Below, piece after piece: positions 5,309-5,394 of a stretch of DNA of 5,394 bases. Numbering within the stretch: the stretch's first letter is position 1; the number at the start of each line of letters is the position of its first letter. The DNA lies in NCBI GenBank assembly GCA_017553665.1, contig JAFZKM010000019.1:1-5394 (forward strand), in the 5' to 3' direction. This DNA comes from Lachnospiraceae bacterium. GTDB lineage: Bacteria; Bacillota_A; Clostridia; Lachnospirales; Lachnospiraceae. Both the position numbers and the translations under genes were made by a program. The notes below the pieces were generated by a model that did not search any database, was not told the origin of the DNA, and worked only from the letters and a program-made list of their open reading frames with translations.

Positions 5309-5394
5309 TTATTTTTTGAAGCTGTCCTTTAAGGATACGCTTCTGTTGAATACCAGATGATCCGCGCTGCTGTCCCTGTTGTCCATGCAGAAGA
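5309..5394 (-). CDS. glnS: Glutaminyl-tRNA synthetase, C-terminal end, cut by window edge
   Basis: Only the last 27 codons and the TAA stop are present. GlnRS charges tRNA-Gln with glutamine in the cytoplasm. The visible tail FCMDNRDSS...LVFNRSVSLKDSFKK matches the end of the GlnRS anticodon-binding beta-barrel; the E. coli protein ends with a similar YFCLDSR...VFNRTVGLRDTWAK pattern. The conserved elements are FC-D near the start and VFNR-V-L-D near the end. Direct aminoacylation by GlnRS is patchy in Firmicutes, many of which use GatCAB instead, and its presence fits some Clostridia. It lies 118 nt upstream of pheA on the same strand. The family call is good for so short a piece; a GluRS is less likely given the VFNR tail. 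Confidence 0.88.
   Translation of the reverse strand, partial: FCMDNRDSSADHLVFNRSVSLKDSFKK

Overview
The window holds one compact, co-directional block of aromatic amino acid biosynthesis genes, all on the minus strand, so transcription runs from high to low coordinates. In transcription order it contains the 3' end of a glutaminyl-tRNA synthetase gene (glnS, partial), pheA (fused chorismate mutase/prephenate dehydratase), aroB (3-dehydroquinate synthase), aroC (chorismate synthase), aroE (shikimate dehydrogenase), aroQ (type II dehydroquinase) and the 5' part of aroA (EPSP synthase, cut by the left edge). Roughly 93% of the window is coding. No mobile element, CRISPR array, tRNA or rRNA was seen.

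The likely source is an anaerobic Firmicute of class Clostridia, probably Lachnospiraceae-like, with G+C in the mid-50s percent by eye. Pointers are the SKSMAHR and RESGST segments of AroA, the IHRAR variant near the AroC C-terminus, the RSRP variant and WQYYFY segment of the PheA ACT domain, a GlnRS beside aromatic genes, and strong GGAG-type ribosome binding sites. This assignment rests on remembered family sequences, not on a search.

Region by region: 5309-5394 is the GlnRS C-terminus. The 118-nt spacer 5191-5308 has two weak hairpin-plus-T-tract candidates (a glnS terminator and a possible pheA leader terminator) and only poor promoter matches. From pheA to aroA the spacers are 33, 76, 69, 46 and 19 nt, which fits one polycistronic mRNA. 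No strong terminator was seen inside the block. Spacers 1-4 each contain a CCGG-centred palindrome or small hairpin, and three genes (aroC, aroE, aroQ) share the same ribosome-binding octamer.

Functionally, AroB makes 3-dehydroquinate from DAHP, AroQ dehydrates it, AroE reduces the product to shikimate, AroA adds the enolpyruvyl group to shikimate-3-phosphate, AroC makes chorismate, and PheA takes chorismate through prephenate to phenylpyruvate. DAHP synthase and shikimate kinase are not in the window. The genes look intact and conventional. I found no convincing undescribed system, and the observations listed are modest: regulatory leader candidates, spacer palindromes and active- or allosteric-site variants.
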